The notes below the pieces were generated by a model, which was not told the DNA's origin, ran no database searches, and saw only the letters and a list, made by a program, of their open reading frames with translations. Source: Strongyloides papillosus (taxonomy: Eukaryota; Nematoda; Chromadorea; Rhabditida; Strongyloididae). From it: a stretch of 64,000 nucleotides of DNA. Below are positions 1-9,921 of this stretch, in pieces. The position numbers and the translations under genes were made by a program. The first letter of the stretch is position 1, and every line of letters starts with the position of its first letter. The stretch spans positions 248,001-312,000 of the forward strand of contig SRSI01000023.1 of NCBI GenBank assembly GCA_005656395.1, read 5' to 3'.

Positions 1-1896
1 CGCAAACATCCGGCTTAACAGGTCTGATAGAGAGTTACTCTTTCCATTTATGTAATGTATCTTTATTGAATATGAAGAAATGGCATCGATCAGGTCAGCA
101 TATCTGGGGGTAACGTTATGTTCTAAAACCTTCTCCAGTGGTTTATGGTCAGAATAAACAGTCAGTTCTTCTTGAGATATAAGTGGAGCAAAGAAGATTA
201 AAGCTTTCTTTATGCCATACAATTCGAGATACGTTGCAGCACGAGCTTTCTTGGTTGAAGATAACATTTCAGAGTAATAACAGATCGGTACATATTTCTT
301 TCTAAATAAAACTTCTTCATTCTCGGGATTGTCAGATTCTTGTAACAGTACAGCTCCAATGCATAACTGGGATGCGTCGACTTCCATAATAACTTTCTTT
401 GAATGATCACGAAGTTGTATGCGAGGCTTACTGTATACCAAGTTGACTATTTCATGATAAGCTTGAATTGTAGATTCAGTCCATTGAACATGTTTTGAAG
501 AGCGTTGACGAGTGAGAAAATACAGATCTGTAGTCTTTTCAGCATATTTTGGAATTGATATTCTATAATAATTGAGAGTTTGTAACCATTTGTATAAGAT
601 AACTTTTGATGTAGGTAGAACTTTCATTTTCTCTGGAACACTATCTGGTTCAGGATACATGTCTTTACCAGAAAACTTCCAGCCTAAGAAACATATAGTT
701 TGATGAATGAAATGACATTTTTCCCAATTTAATTTGACTTTACGTTCATTGAATAGTTTACATAATTCCCACATAACACGTTTATGTTCTTCTGAATCAG
801 TATTACTAAGAACCAATATATCGTCCAGATACACAATAATAGCATGTAGATTTTCGTCAAATTTTTGTCGTAACGGTAACACAAGATCTTCCATAAGATT
901 TTGATAAATGATTGGTGCGTTGGTGGAGCCTTGGGGCAGTTTCGTAAATGTAAATCGTTGATGTAAGAATTGAAAATTGTACATATGAAGATCACTTTCA
1001 GCGAGATTAACTTGATTATATCCAGATCTGAGATCAACACAAGAGGCAAATTTAAACATGTGAAAAGAGTTGATAAGAGAAGTTGTTTTTCTATTTTCAG
1101 TCCATAACTTTCGAGTACGATTATTAACTGGTCGACAGTCAATAATAAAACGTTTTTCTTTTGAATGAGGTTTGTCGATAAGATAGTGATTGCAGATCTC
1201 TAAAGATTTGGTTGGTTTCAGAATTCCTTGGTCTAACATCGATTGAATTGTTTCTCTTTCACCCGGTAATGGATATTTACGATTGAATACTTTGTAGTCT
1301 TTGATAGGATTGGTAGTTGTAAAATCTTGAGGAGGTGCCGTTGCAAAGCCTTCACCCACATCATACATATGCTGAGATATTAATGATGGGAAGGTTTTCT
1401 CTAACTTAGATTTAAACTCAAGTTCATCTTGTGACTTATCTTTTAGAACAAATTGACAGTTTTTATCATTAAAATCAGATCTGTAAGAAAAAGTAGATGT
1501 ACTATAGTCAATTATGATTCCAAAACTAGCAAGAGCAGGTCTGCCAAGAAGTAGTTGAGCATAATTAGGAGTTGGACCAGAATAGAGTTGATTTCGGCTA
1601 CACGTGATACGAGATCGATCATTGATTTGTAGAGATACAGGAGATTCAACTAATACCATTTCACATTTACCCGCGAGTGTAGTAATACTTTCAACGTCAT
1701 TTGAAACACATAAATCAAGCTTTTTAGCTAAGTCCGTATTAATGATACTAACATCAGATCCACCATCGAGAAGAGCAGTAGCAGATAACCCATTTACAAT
1801 AACCGTAGCAAGAACTCTAGGAGTTTCAGGTCTGTTAGGTGCTTTGTTGTTTAAGTCCAGAGGAGGCTCTCTGGACCCCGTTAGTTTAAATGAACT
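1..1896 (-). CDS. pol: Retrotransposon pol polyprotein (protease, reverse transcriptase, RNase H), partial
   Basis: The frame is open from just after a stop at 1897-1899 to the window edge, over 630 codons. The protease region lies near 1740-1830 and has LLDGGSDVSI where retropepsins normally have D-T/S-G; the middle residue is Gly. Reverse transcriptase motifs follow: DLRSGYNQVNL, LPQGSTNAP and the catalytic YLDD at about 820-834. RNase H begins near 384 with a VDAS motif and continues through YSDHKPLEKVL. There is no initiator ATG at the front: the frame is one base back from gag and is entered by -1 frameshifting at 1884-1890. Integrase is not in the window. Confidence in the family is high; activity of the odd protease motif is unknown. 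Confidence 0.88.
1855..1890 (-). promoter_or_regulatory. Programmed -1 ribosomal frameshift signal between gag and pol
   Basis: On the minus strand the heptamer T TTA AAC (1890-1884) sits in the gag zero frame (codons CAT TTA AAC) directly before the gag stop TAA at 1883-1881. Slipping back one base reads TTT AAA C and enters exactly the pol frame. Seven bases after the heptamer an 8-bp perfect stem begins: GTCCAGAG (1876-1869), loop AGCCTC, CTCTGGAC (1862-1855). X XXY YYZ followed by a 5-9 nt spacer and a stem is the classical arrangement for -1 frameshifting. It explains how an open pol without its own start is made. Confidence 0.85.
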
Positions 1897-2882
1897 TCAT
1901 TGGAGATTGGTCGTCCAGTAGCATCACCTTCAACTTCAGTTTTAATAGGACGTCTTGAATAATCACCTGGTGGAGCACCTTGTTTCTTTCTTTTACACTG
2001 ATCACTAGTATGTCCCAAGATTTGGCAATGATAACACTTAATAGACTTAAAGCGAGAAAAAGAAGTGTATCTTGAGAACTTACCAGCGTTAGCAGTTTGT
2101 CTTCTTATCTTTTCGTCATCATACCGATGAATCAGATCTCTAAAAAGCGTAACAGGATTTCCATCGAAATCTCTAACATATTCGTACAGATCTTTATAAG
2201 AGGCGAGTTGACATTTTAGACGATCTTTGATAGAATTCAATTTATCAGCTTCAGGGTAGTTGGCTAAGACGATTTCAGCGAGATGTTCAAATTGGAGTAA
2301 AGATTCTTCAAACGATTTCATGTCGATCTTGAACTTGTAGTACTTATCTGAGGCAAGTGTGTCAGAGTAGCTAGATGGGAAAGCATTTCTGATCTTCGTA
2401 GAATAAGAATGAAAAGTTTCAGTCGCAGCGACAGGTGGTAACAAACGTCTAGTGACTTGTTCAACACGTTGACGGAGTACGTTGATCTTAACTCTATCTT
2501 GAGTAATACCATCTAATTCAAAAGCTTCATTTAAAGATTCTAAGAATTGTTCGACACGTTGAGTTTGGTCGCGATGATTGAATAAGGTAACAGATAAGCA
2601 AAAGTCGTAAGATTGACGTTGTGCCATGGTTGGTTGAGCCATAGTAGTATCGTTAGATTTTAATTCAGACAGAACTGTAGAGATGGCGCGAGACAGTCTA
2701 GTAGGATCACTATGATGTCTCTTTGTACGAGCAAAGATATCTTGTAGGTCAAGTGATTTAAAATCGATATGTTGATATTGATCTAGCGATGAGAGGGTAT
2801 TGAGCACGTCCTCTATTTGAGTATAAACAAATTGGTCAGATTCTGAAATATTTGGTGATTCCAGAATGTGATTTGATAACAA
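1881..2882 (-). CDS. gag: Retrotransposon gag-like protein with CCHC zinc knuckle
   Basis: A 333-codon open frame upstream of pol. A CCHC knuckle (CX2CX4HX4C, CYHCQILGHTSDQC) lies at residues 283-296 and is followed by a basic tail, as in nucleocapsid domains of LTR elements. The rest is hydrophilic and helical-looking, consistent with a capsid region, but I do not recognise it in detail. The start is unclear: codon 2882 is TTG, the first in-frame ATG is at 2642 (residue 81), and the frame stays open upstream only to 2921. Either the true start uses a non-AUG codon or leader splicing, or the copy has lost its ATG. It ends at the frameshift heptamer. Confidence 0.8.
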   Translation of the reverse strand: MLSNHILESPNISESDQFVYTQIEDVLNTLSSLDQYQHIDFKSLDLQDIFARTKRHHSDPTRLSRAISTVLSELKSNDTTMAQPTMAQRQSYDFCLSVTLFNHRDQTQRVEQFLESLNEAFELDGITQDRVKINVLRQRVEQVTRRLLPPVAATETFHSYSTKIRNAFPSSYSDTLASDKYYKFKIDMKSFEESLLQFEHLAEIVLANYPEADKLNSIKDRLKCQLASYKDLYEYVRDFDGNPVTLFRDLIHRYDDEKIRRQTANAGKFSRYTSFSRFKSIKCYHCQILGHTSDQCKRKKQGAPPGDYSRRPIKTEVEGDATGRPISNEVHLN

Positions 2883-3010
2883 TAACGTAGCAAGCTTCTC
2901 TTCTGCAGGTTGTATTGACGACTAATCCAGTAAAAATTTCGTCAATCACTTGCTTCTAAGAATTGCTAACTTCAGCAGTGTGTAAATCAAAAGTAGATAA
3001 AATGTAAATC

Positions 3011-3324
3011 TGTGTAGCTGTGAGCCTTCAGTGGCGTAGCGTGTAACAGAGTAAGAGCAGTAGTAAAACAAAAAGCGATAAAATGCAGGTCTGTGTAGCT
3101 GTGAGCCTTCAGTGGCGTAGCGTGGAACAGAATAAGAGCAGTGGTGACACAAGTAAAGATAAAAAGTTGATCTGTGTAGCTGTGAGCCTTCGGTGGCGTA
3201 GCGTGGAACAGAAATAGGCTGTAGAAAGACCTTCACAAAAATTGATAACTCCCGCAGCGAGTAACCCAAAAGTAGTAATAAAATGCAGATCCGTATAGCT
3301 GTGAGCCTTCAATGGCGTAGCGTT
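3011..3324 (-). repeat. 81-bp tandem repeats in the retrotransposon leader/LTR region
   Basis: A core of about 32 bp (plus-strand TGTGTAGCTGTGAGCCTTCA, then GTGGCGTAGCGT) occurs at 3011-3042, 3092-3123 and 3173-3204, an exact period of 81, and again in a diverged form at 3292-3324 after a longer spacer. The repeats lie 5' of gag on the element's sense strand, where LTR U5 or leader sequence is expected. They are GC-richer than the surroundings. Confidence 0.8.
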
Positions 3325-3335
3325 GGACAGAAGTA

Positions 3336-4262
3336 GGGCTTCGGAGAGACCCGTGAAACACAATAGAATAAAAGTACTGTCCACAAAACAGTAAAAAATT
3401 TTATTAGAATGAAACTGGGGTTATGACAATATAAAAAGAATGATAATTAATAATCCCAATGACAGGTGAACAGGTAATCAGGATAGGACTCATTGAGCTA
3501 ACAATCCGTTCAGGATTCATCCATTCTTACTAAAATTTTTTAAATGTAAAATATTAAGAAATTAAATACTTTTTTTAAAATTCGTTCTTGAAAACGATCC
3601 TGTAATATATTATTCTCTAACACATTCTCTACAAAATGCGTAAAATATTATGAACAAATGTCGCTCACAAAAAAAGTTAAAAAGTGTTTTATTGCAACCG
3701 TGATGTTACTTTTGACTCACCCTGTATAATGTAGACGCAGCAATAAATTAATTGTTGGTCAAAATGACAAAATTTTATACTATTATTTATGATTGTATAA
3801 TTACAATTAAAACGAAAGTTTTAAATTTTGATTGTGTAGTTCAAGTATTAAAAATTTTTATAGAATAATTCAACTAAGAGTAGATAAGTTTTACGCATAT
3901 TTAGTCTTATTTTTTATACGACTAACCTGCTGTAAATGATTATGATGGATAAAGATTTATTTAACTCTATAAAAATCATATAAATTAGTATAAAATGACA
4001 TAATAAATACGATGATTACATAAAAAAATAATATAATTGGAAAAAATGATTTAATTGTACAGTAGATGTACAGTAGATAAGAACATTTCTCCAACAGATT
4101 ATGTGTGCTATATATATTCAGCGCACTGGGAAGCAAAATTTATAAAAATTAGCAAAAAAATTTAAATAATTATGTTTTATTAAAGTGTAATAAAATTCAA
4201 GTAAAATTTGTTTTCATTAATTATTTTAAATAATTACTATATTGGTTAAAATTATACTTGAA
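3336..4262. other. Intergenic, no gene seen
   Basis: The left part up to about 3540 may still belong to the LTR. At about 3690-3728 a segment ends in CACCCTG followed by TATA, which looks like one terminal end of a TA-inserting DNA transposon, but no matching inverted end was found. The remainder is AT-rich without coding signal. Confidence 0.5.
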
Positions 4263-5698
4263 CTAATTTTTAACGTTTTCAAATTGCATTAGCATAAAAT
4301 TCGTTCCCTGGGTACTTCTATGGTGAACAATAACGTGATCGCCTTGTGATACTATTGTTCTGTTTTTTTCAGATAAGCAGAAAAGTGCTCCAGTAAGTGA
4401 TTTATCATTATAATATTTTATTTCGAGACTATTTTCTAAAACGCAAGTTGATTTGAAACCAGGAAAATAAACAATTTCCGTTAAAGTTATTTTCAACGTA
4501 CTGTTTGTTTCTGATTTGATATGATATATACAATTTCCTTTGCCGCGGGAGTACAAACGTACTGTTTTATTTTTTGAGACTTTACGAACTGCATCTCCAC
4601 ACTCCATTGAATCATCAGGCATTTTAGAACAATCGGAACCCTCAAAACCAGCGATACACTTACAGCTGAAGCAATCGTTAGGGTTTCTATAACCCCCATT
4701 GTAACACTTTATGGGTCTAATGCATTTATGCTGACAATGATGTTCATTCAATATTTTAGCATCAAGAAAAGTCAATCCAGCATCCATACCAATAGTTTTT
4801 TTATAAAGTGGGTCAGTTGGTAACATTGTTGGTTCGCCGTTTTTACTAAATGCATTAGTTCGATAATGCATATCAGATCCATAATCATATGGTATACCGT
4901 ATGATATTGTTTCGGAAAAATCAGTTTTAAAAAAATTATTTTCAAATCCTTCTTCTACATTGCTCATGAAAATAGTTAAGTAATCATTTCTATCAGCTCG
5001 TGATTGTTCATGATGACTTCCTAGTGCATGCATCGTTTCATGTATAATTGTTCCAATGGTATCACAAATACCACTAATACTTATTGGTTGAAACTGTTGT
5101 TCGTAAAGTCTACCAATGCTGCTATAACAGTCTCCATCATCATAATATAACAAACCTGGTTGATCTTGCATTTCTCTGTCTACTTTTTTAAATCTTATAC
5201 ATGTTTCACTTTCTATACTCCTTAAAGCTATGTCAATTTTTGATGCATTTACTTTAGGGTCAACATAATAAAGTATAGGAAATTTCCATTGAAGTATTGT
5301 AGTATTATCTATTTTTCTTTTTGTTCTAATCTGTGTTTCATTGACAACATCAGAAATATCAATTCCTGCATTTGTTGCTCTTTCAGCAACATCCATTATC
5401 ACTTTTTTTGCTTGACGGGGAGTAAGAACTATATCACCTTCAAAAAGTTTTGATCTTTTTCTAAATTTATTTTTTCTTTTTTTATTATTTTTTTCTTGTA
5501 CCTTTACTTAATACTCTCTCTGCAATTTCTTCTAAAATTTCTGTTGCATCTTTTGTGGCTTCTAGATTAGTTTCTTCATTCTGTAACATCGATTCTTTCG
5601 TTTGAAACTATTTATAGTTATTAAAGTTCCGAAAATTATTAACTTACTGTTATATGTATAGTTAGAAGAAAAATCAGCAGCAAAATAATATTTTTCAT
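4263..5698 (-). CDS. Astacin family metalloprotease 1, with apparent frameshift in the propeptide
   Basis: Secreted zinc metalloprotease. Exon 1 (5698-5648) encodes a 17-residue signal peptide start; exon 2 begins at 5607 after a 40-nt intron. The propeptide carries LFEGDIVL, the FxGD aspartate-switch motif that holds the catalytic zinc in the zymogen. The protease has HETMHALGSHHEQSRADR (HExxHxxGxxHE) and a Met-turn YDYGSDMHY; an EGF-like cysteine module and a CUB domain follow, the usual order for nematode astacins. Exon 2 starts in one frame (..EEIAERVL) and the rest, from about 5507, is in the next frame. A one-base skip at 5508 joins them, and no GT..AG pair I tried restores the phase. 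The paralogue at 16262-17752 has no intron there. So it is a real frameshift, a pseudogene in progress, or a sequence error. The other 379 codons are intact. Confidence 0.85.
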
Positions 5699-6520
5699 AG
5701 TGAATAAAAAATGTTTCAATTAAATGAAATATTTAATTTAGACAAATGATGCAATTTCTGTTCGACTTTTCGGAAATATATAATTCTTTCTGTTTGTATT
5801 CTTATTTTTTAATATATAAATATTATCATTTTTTTCATGTTAACAGCAACAGAAATTTTTTTATTTTTACTAAAAAATGTTTACTTATTTAACGATGATT
5901 GCAACAAAAAACTGAAGCATGATATCTCCTATTTTAGTAATCTATGTAAATTTAAATAAAACCCAATGTTTTACAATTATTTAGTAAAGCTTTGTTTGAT
6001 ATAAAAAGATTTAAATATTTTATTTAGTGTTATTAAGTCAAATGATAAAAAATTTTTCAAATCTTTTTAACAATGTTAATATTTATTCGATAAATACATT
6101 TCAAATTTACGAATTTTTAAAATAGATATACTAAATTATTAAAGACAATAATAATTTATTAACAACAATAGCTAGAAAACTAATTTTTTAACAAAGTATT
6201 TTTGATTAATGCTTATAATTACATGATTTAATGGAAGATTAAAAGTTTTTACAACAAATTTATCTTGATAAAAGATACTGAAATACAAAAATTTTTATAC
6301 AAGCATATTTATGTTTATGCAAAAATTATATTTTTAAGATCGAACTTTTAGTTATCATTTTTTATAAAGAATTTTTTATTTTTGTTACAAATATGAAAGA
6401 TTATAAAGACAACATGAAAGTCAAATAAAAAACCCAAAAATTAACTATGACTCATAAGTAGTTCTAAAACAAATGTAAAATTTGTGCTATTTTTATTGGT
6501 ATACAATTTTTTAAGTTATT
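5699..6520. other. Intergenic, 5' of astacin 1
   Basis: AT-rich non-coding DNA upstream of the astacin start. No ORF or RNA gene could be supported. Confidence 0.5.
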
Positions 6521-7479
6521 CACTCACAAACTATTGTATCGAAATACACGAACCATTCTCTAGAATGAGACGATACAATAATTAATTACTTTTGCATATA
6601 TTTTTACGTATATGCGTACATTGGCGTCATAAAATTATTTTTTGCGATATATTAAATTTAAACTTTTTTAAATTGAACTATGATAAAATTTGATTTTTTA
6701 TGGTTTCATCCTTATCTGATTTTTTTTTATTTTTAGGAGGAAAATGAAATAAATTTAAAAACATTCACCCATTTAAAACAAATGAAATTAACTAGAAAAA
6801 TATATGGAAATCATTCATATTTATTGGTAAAATATATTATAAACACAAAAGTTACAATAAGTTAGAGGATTTATGGAAATTAAAGGTATTTGAGATTGAA
6901 TTTAGTTTACATAAGAGAAAGAAATAAGAATTTGTCATATATGGAAATTTAATTAAATATAAATATTACAGTTATTAAAATGATAATTTAATATAGATTT
7001 GATATTATATAATTGTTGTGATTTTATATTATTCAGTCCTTTCAATAAAGACATTTCAGAATTATACTTTTATTGTACTTAAAAACGATTCAAAAATATT
7101 TGCTATCTAATTTCTACAGTGGCATTGTAATGGACATTTTTTTTTACTACTAAATAAAAGGTTTCGAAATATTTAAATTGATTTTTTAAAGTAATAAATT
7201 TTGTGTTTGAAAGGTGTTATTAAATTTGTTATATTTTTGATATATTAATTCAATATATTTATCCAAAAAAATTTATTTAACATACATTCAAATCATCTTT
7301 TAATTTTATCGCATATATTATTTGTATATGCGATAATATGATGACATTATAACTCAAAGCAATGACATAAATTAAGAACAAAATTGAATTTTAAAAATTG
7401 TATCGACCAAATTGTAAAATGTGTCAAAAAAAGCACAATGATCAAATGAAACGGAAAACGATACAATAATTGTGAGTGT
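6521..7479. mobile_element. Candidate non-autonomous DNA transposon with about 20-bp terminal inverted repeats
   Basis: The left end (6521-6541) reads CACTCACAA then CTATTGTATCG; the right end (7459-7479), reverse-complemented, reads CACTCACAA then TTATTGTATCG. Apart from one extra base they match almost completely. Between them are further short inverted copies of CGATACAATAATT (6571-6584) and an 11-bp palindrome TATCGCATATA / TATATGCGATA near 7307-7334. No transposase ORF is present and the target-site duplication is not clear, so the family is unassigned. Confidence 0.5.
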
Positions 7480-8064
7480 AGGATAAAGTCAAGGAAAAGG
7501 TTACAGATGGTGTTAAGAAAAGTATTGCAAAACAGGTGTCTAAGAAAACGTTAAAACGTTTATAAAAAATTATAAAATTTCGAATAAATTTTTAAATTAA
7601 TTATTGAAAATTTACACTGAAAAGTATATAATTTACTCTTTATATAAAGGTTAATTTTTAAAAAAAGACAAAACATGGCATTTCAGACTTAAACAAAAGA
7701 TTTTAATTTATTATTGTAAAATTTCAATAATTAAAAATATTATTAATAAAATTTTATTTTTTTTATAATTAAGTGTTTTTCATTTTTTAATATAAGTTAA
7801 GAGTACAAAAAAACTATATTTTTTTAAATCAAATGTTGTATTTGATATTACATTTTAAATATTTGTAATTTTTTTTATATCTTATGTAGGTAAGTACATT
7901 TCATAATATTGTAAATAAAGCAATTTGTTATGAACAAATAGTTTTATATCTTATACTAATAAAAAATTAAGATATATAACAAAAATATATTATAATCAAT
8001 GATGAAAACTGTCAAGTTAACATGGACTATATTACTTTCCGACGTAATGTTGAAAAAATAAAAT
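7480..8064. other. Intergenic, nothing recognised
   Basis: AT-rich spacer with long A and T runs between two transposon remnants; no coding potential seen. Confidence 0.5.
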
Positions 8065-9317
8065 ATTGTGTTGTTCAAAAAAAATGTCGTTTTTATGATG
8101 GTCAATATTCAAATAATTATTATTTTCTTCTAGGTTCACATATTACTACCAGATATATACCACCTTGTAGAGCAAATCGAGGACTATTATTGTTGCTTTT
8201 TGCATTTTGCTCATAACTATTATAAAGTTATTATTACAATAAAAAAATACTGCGTCAAAAATGGACTTTTAAACATTTTAATTATATAAATTTAAACTTA
8301 GCCAAACAGGTGAGGGAACTTCAAGAAAAATTATTGAAGCACTAGACTACGGGCCTACTAACAAATGAACAATACAACGTTAGTTTCATAAATTTCATAA
8401 TGGATATATGGCCTTTAACGAAAGTAGCGTTCTGATGGAAGAATTGTTCTTAATAACAAAAAATTTAAAAAACAGTGAATCTTAATTAAAAGAACAACTG
8501 TTCGGCAGTTCGTGGGAATTATATGCCGTTGTTGAAATTTATCCAACATTTAAAGGCCACAATAAAGAAGGACAAAATGAATTCTTACATGCTTCATTAA
8601 TTAACACTTCGATTAATGTTTAGGAAAGATAGAAAGTTGTTCTTCCTTGATTTTTAGGAACAAGAATGATCCATTTTGGAATAGGATTGTAATGTAAGAT
8701 AAAAAATGAATTATGTTTGGTAACCGTAAAATGCTGTCGCGGTGAATGAGCAAAAATGAGAGCTTCAAATACTCTCCAAAATTTAAGAATTCATATAGGA
8801 AAGTATTGTTGCCTATTTTTGAAATTGTATAGAATTACTTATCACATGTATTCGAATTCTAGTAAAACTTTGACTGCAGATCGATACTGTAAGGAATTAG
8901 AAGAAATGCACTAGAAATTAACGTTTTAAAGCCTGAATTGGTCAACAGAAGAAATTCAATATTACTGTATGATAATGCAAGACCTCACGTTACACAAGCC
9001 AGGGTGCAGAAGCTAAACAAAATGGGATATGAAACTCTACCACATCTTCCTTATTCACCAGAATTATCTCCAACGAATTATCATTTGTTTCAGAAAAAAC
9101 TCTCTAAATCTGACGACCTGGAAAATGATGTCTTTTAGTTTTTGGACTATAAAGACTGGTGTTTTTATTCAAATGGCATAAATAAACTCGTATCACGTTG
9201 GCAACAATGTGTTGATTCTAACGGTACCCACATTAAATAAAAATATTAATTTTTGACTGAGTTATAACATTTTGAAATTGACCTTTAAAAAGCGACATTT
9301 TCAATTGAACAACCTTA
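8065..9317 (+). mobile_element. Degenerate mariner transposon with inverted ends
   Basis: Inverted ends: left 8066-8104 (GTTGTTCAA..AAATGTCG..TTTTT..GGTCAAT), right 9276-9314 as its imperfect reverse complement. The spacing of about 1.25 kb is the usual length of a mariner element, and TA occurs at both borders, as expected for TA insertion. Inside, pieces of mariner transposase are readable in several frames: an RNKNDPFWNRIV stretch near 8660-8695 and a longer run at 8938-9138 with YDNARPH and LPYSPELSPTNYHLF. Stops and frameshifts break it throughout. Confidence 0.85.
8290..9138 (+). pseudogene. Mariner transposase pseudogene
   Basis: Fragments follow the order of a mariner transposase: RNKNDPFWNRIV where families have a DPFLDRIVT-type motif before the first catalytic Asp, then RKVLLPIFEIV, TADRYCKELEEMH, and the clearest part from 8938: VNRRNSILLYDNARPHVTQA followed by LPHLPYSPELSPTNYHLF. 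The third catalytic position of the D,D34D triad reads Glu (SPEL) rather than Asp, and the first Asp motif is destroyed by a stop. The copy cannot encode an active enzyme as it stands. Confidence 0.85.
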
Positions 9318-9486
9318 TATAGTAAGAAAGCACATAATTATTAGATTCATCTGTAAAAATTTTACAAAAAAATACTTTTATTAAAAAGTATATCGATATT
9401 TTTGAAGTATCAATTTGTACTTATTAATGTGCAATTTTCCGCAATCTTAAACTGTGGTAGGGGACATACTCCACTCTCATTTTACG

Positions 9487-9921
9487 TTAATAAATTTTAA
9501 CTGTTTCAAAAGTATAGTAATAAACTGATTGAAATTCTTCTACATATTTTGCTTTTTTATCGGTAACATTCTCAAATACTGGAAAACGTGTATGAAAAAA
9601 ACTTCCTGTAAAATCTTTAAAAAAAATAAGTAATTATTTATTATATTTTAAATTACTTAGTGAAGTTGAAACATTTGTATTTGTATAAACATAAAAATTA
9701 TCATCGCAAGTTCCTGTACTAGTTGTACTATATTCCCCATTCTCGGATATTATAATTAATATTTCATTAACTGCAGAATGATGACACAGTAAATACCCAA
9801 AGAGACAATTCCTTCGATACTGCGAATGTTTTATTTTACTAATATTTCCAGGTAATGAACTAATAATACTAGATATTAAAATACTAACTACAAATATTGT
9901 AAATGCTTTTAAAAATGTCAT
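9487..9921 (-). CDS. Transthyretin-like secreted protein 1
   Basis: Two exons: 9921-9657 (265 nt) and 9614-9487 (128 nt), with a 42-nt intron, giving 130 residues. The N-terminus MTFLKAFTIFVVSILISSII is a signal peptide. The mature start LFGYLLCHHSAVNEILIIIS fits the opening G-x-L-x-C...V-x-I strand pattern of nematode transthyretin-like (TTL) proteins, and FTGSFFHTRF resembles the later F-x-L-x-G segment, but the usual C-terminal cysteine is not obvious. The gene sits in a duplicated segment shared with 13613-14080: same exon lengths at the 5' exon and same intron phase. Role unknown; extracellular location follows from the signal peptide. The TTL assignment is tentative. Confidence 0.65.

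Larger units (their letters stand above)
1..3335 (-). mobile_element. Ty3/gypsy-like LTR retrotransposon, 5' part, running off the window
   Basis: Read on the minus strand this is a leader with tandem repeats, then gag, then pol in the order protease, reverse transcriptase, RNase H. The pol frame is open to the window edge, so integrase and the 3' LTR would lie to the left of base 1. RNase H directly after reverse transcriptase and a CCHC gag knuckle place it with Ty3/gypsy (Metaviridae-type) elements. The right-hand end is not certain: I could not find a convincing TG..CA LTR boundary or a primer binding site, and the LTR may extend to about 3540. No in-frame stops were found in either coding frame, so the copy may be young. 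It is described only as an element; nothing in it has been restored. Confidence 0.85.

Noticed and set aside
1604..1921. 105-codon open frame on the plus strand inside the retrotransposon
   Set aside because: It lies opposite the protease/frameshift region of pol, which is clearly the coding strand; no domain and no plausible start.
3011..3324. CRISPR-like array (short repeats with regular spacers)
   Set aside because: Only four copies, spacers are related to each other, and the setting is a eukaryotic retrotransposon.
2946..3384. Open frames on the minus strand in the leader repeats
   Set aside because: They read through the 81-bp repeats, so openness follows from repetition. I kept the repeat as a feature and not the frames as genes.
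3690..3730. CACCCTG-TATA end of a DNA transposon
   Set aside because: It looks like a terminal repeat, but no inverted partner was found nearby, so no element is called.
5461..5514. A 54-nt intron (GTATTAAG..TTTAG) to explain the astacin 1 frame change
   Set aside because: Length and ends are plausible, but the exon phases it would join do not restore the downstream frame; other donor and acceptor pairs fail too.
8022..8216. 64-codon frame on the plus strand
   Set aside because: It overlaps the left inverted end of the mariner and does not resemble any transposase segment.
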